A stretch of 7,155 nucleotides of DNA from Candidatus Shapirobacteria bacterium UBA2283. GTDB lineage: Bacteria > Patescibacteriota > Microgenomatia > UBA12405. Below, in pieces: positions 6,371 through 7,155 of this stretch. Each line of letters opens with the position of its first letter. Position 1 is the stretch's first letter. Under the pieces are notes generated by a model. The model did not search any database. It had not been told where the DNA came from and saw only the letters and a list, made by a program, of their open reading frames with translations. The stretch spans positions 1 through 7,155 of the forward strand of contig DDWP01000034.1 in assembly GCA_002345725.1 (NCBI GenBank), written 5' to 3'. A program made the position numbers and the translations under genes.

Positions 6371-6960
6371 TATTGAAATAACATCGCTCGACCGAGCTGA
6401 TAATTTGGATTTCTATTGCCACGGTCTTTGATTTTTTTGGCTGGGACTCCACCCCAAACTTCAAAGTCGGGAATGTCTTTAGTGACGACGGCGCCAGCTC
6501 CGACGACGGCACCTTTGCCAATAGTGATGTTGGGAAGAATGATGACTCTTGGGCCGATAAAAACATAGTCCTTGATAGTCACTGGCCCAAAAGAATTACC
6601 ATAATCGGTGTCGATATCATGTTCGTCATTATAGATAAGAACTTGGCTAGCGATACCGACATGGTCTCCGATAGTTAATGAAGCACGTCCATCGAGAAAG
6701 CAGTGATCGCCGATGATAGAATCATGGCCGATGGTTATGCCCGAAGGTTTAAAGAAGTTGGCGCCGATATGAATAGTGGAAGAGAAGGGCATTTTGATAC
6801 CGGAGGCCAGATAAAATATTTTACGAATAGTATGGATAGGTATATAACCGACGATTCGTAGGACTAGTAGCCAGAACTCGAGAGTAATAGTAGACAGTCG
6901 GTTGGTTATTTTGGGAATAAGGTTTTTTGGAGTCAAACTTTGACCGACGTGCTCATTCAT
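6370..6960 (-). CDS. Hexapeptide-repeat (left-handed beta-helix) O-acyltransferase, WbbJ/maltose-acetyltransferase type
   Basis: Starting at ATG 6960 this is a 196-residue acyltransferase, probably an O-acetyltransferase using acetyl-CoA to modify a sugar of the glycan. The N-terminal ~50 residues carry a hydrophobic helix (about 29-40, FWLLVLRIVGYI) that may bind the membrane surface. From about residue 62 the [I/L/V]GXXXX repeats of a left-handed beta-helix follow, for example ITIGHDSIIGDHCFLDG and LTIGDHVGI. YNDEHD (110-115) places H114 as the likely catalytic histidine. VTIKDYVFIGPRVIILPN and ITIGKGAVVGAGAVVTKDIP complete the coils, and GVPAKKI (171-177) is the closing family signature. 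A longer frame opens at TTG 6981 but would overlap the upstream GT4 by 14 bases. The ATG seven bases after that gene's stop is preferred. Its stop shares one base with the start of the next gene (TAATG). Confidence 0.9.
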   Translation of the reverse strand: MNEHVGQSLTPKNLIPKITNRLSTITLEFWLLVLRIVGYIPIHTIRKIFYLASGIKMPFSSTIHIGANFFKPSGITIGHDSIIGDHCFLDGRASLTIGDHVGIASQVLIYNDEHDIDTDYGNSFGPVTIKDYVFIGPRVIILPNITIGKGAVVGAGAVVTKDIPDFEVWGGVPAKKIKDRGNRNPNYQLGRAMLFQ

Positions 6961-6966
6961 AGAATG

Positions 6967-6972
6967 ATTATA
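6967..6972 (-). promoter_or_regulatory. Possible -10 box giving a leaderless acyltransferase mRNA
   Basis: The minus strand reads TATAAT at 6972-6967, six bases before the acyltransferase ATG at 6960. Transcription from such a box would start about on the A of the ATG, giving a leaderless message. No good -35 box sits 16-18 bases upstream and there is no extended TG element. The hexamer also coincides with the stop codon of the GT4 gene. It is a weak candidate for an internal promoter. Confidence 0.2.
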
Positions 6973-7155
6973 ACCTATCAAACAGCTTTTGAAGGGAGCG
7001 GGCAGAGTTGATCCAGGTGAAGCGTGAGGAGGTGGAAATACTTTTTTTAATTAATTGATTTCTGGTAGTTTTGTCTTGGATTTTTTCCAGAGCTTGAACT
7101 AGTGAGTCGATGTTGGTTGGGTCTATAAATAATGCAGAAGAGCCGAGTATTTCGG
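6968..7155 (-). CDS. GT4-family glycosyltransferase, C-terminal end (5' part beyond the window)
   Basis: The last 61 complete codons before a TAA stop at 6968-6970. The fragment reads EILGSSALFIDPTN (1-14), then SLVQALEKI (17-25) and RFTWINSARSLQKLF (44-58). This matches the usual end of GT4 glycosyltransferases: a PE-x-x-G-x-A-x-x-x-DP segment after the donor-binding glutamates, then helices ending in FSW-x-x-(S/T)A and a terminal Leu-rich helix. The identification rests on this short pattern only, and the catalytic region is off the right edge. It lies seven bases upstream of the acyltransferase ATG and is presumably in the same operon. Together with the two other GT4 genes it points to a multi-step sugar assembly pathway. 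Confidence 0.75.
   Translation of the reverse strand, partial: EILGSSALFIDPTNIDSLVQALEKIQDKTTRNQLIKKSISTSSRFTWINSARSLQKLFDRL

Noticed and set aside
6961..6981. Longer acyltransferase starting at TTG 6981
   Set aside because: It would overlap the upstream GT4 coding end by 14 bases and use a rare start; the ATG at 6960 lies seven bases after that stop and leaves the whole family domain intact.
1..7155. tRNA, rRNA, CRISPR array, insertion sequence or transposase
   Set aside because: Nothing of these kinds was seen on either strand; the window is almost entirely accounted for by coding sequence.

Overview
The window is one tightly packed, minus-strand gene cluster for building and exporting a surface polysaccharide or glycan. 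It has nine protein-coding genes, two of them cut by the window edges. Transcription runs from high to low coordinates. In that order the genes are: the C-terminal end of a GT4 glycosyltransferase (6968-7155), a hexapeptide-repeat O-acyltransferase (6370-6960), an unrecognised small protein with two membrane segments (5825-6370), a GT2 glycosyltransferase (4942-5832), an O-antigen ligase/polymerase-like membrane protein (3552-4949), a GT4 glycosyltransferase (2338-3555), a second GT2 glycosyltransferase (1416-2363), a NYN-domain (PIN-like) putative ribonuclease (844-1419), and the N-terminal 274 residues of a third GT4 glycosyltransferase (1-823).

Adjacent genes overlap by 1-26 bases or are separated by 7-20 bases. 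The whole run therefore looks like one polycistronic, translationally coupled operon, and no stretch above 20 bases is free of coding sequence. The likely roles fit together. The GT2 and GT4 enzymes assemble a repeat unit or heteroglycan on the cytoplasmic side, the acyltransferase decorates a sugar, and the polytopic protein polymerises or ligates it outside the membrane. The small two-span protein may be an accessory of the export or assembly step. No flippase, ABC exporter, initiating phosphoglycosyltransferase or nucleotide-sugar synthesis gene is visible, so the cluster extends beyond both ends.

The organism is probably an uncultured bacterium of the Candidate Phyla Radiation (Patescibacteria, perhaps Microgenomates). 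This is inference from moderate-to-low GC (about 40% in the stretches I counted), the near absence of Shine-Dalgarno sequences, very compact overlaps, a Pro/Thr-rich extracytoplasmic linker, and the general style of the proteins. No rRNA or other marker gene is present to confirm it.

The unusual part is the left end. The NYN gene is about 29% GC by hand count, against about 40% just upstream, and is functionally foreign to a glycan operon, yet its start codon overlaps the preceding stop as ATGA. Opposing it on the plus strand is an exact consensus sigma-70-type promoter (TTGACA, 17-base spacer, TATAAT; 807-835). About 15 bases after the -10 box comes a long imperfect hairpin (850-894) followed by seven T residues. 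Together they could make a ~60-nt plus-strand RNA antisense to the 3' end of the NYN gene. This is the best candidate in the window for something undescribed, but it rests on sequence pattern alone.
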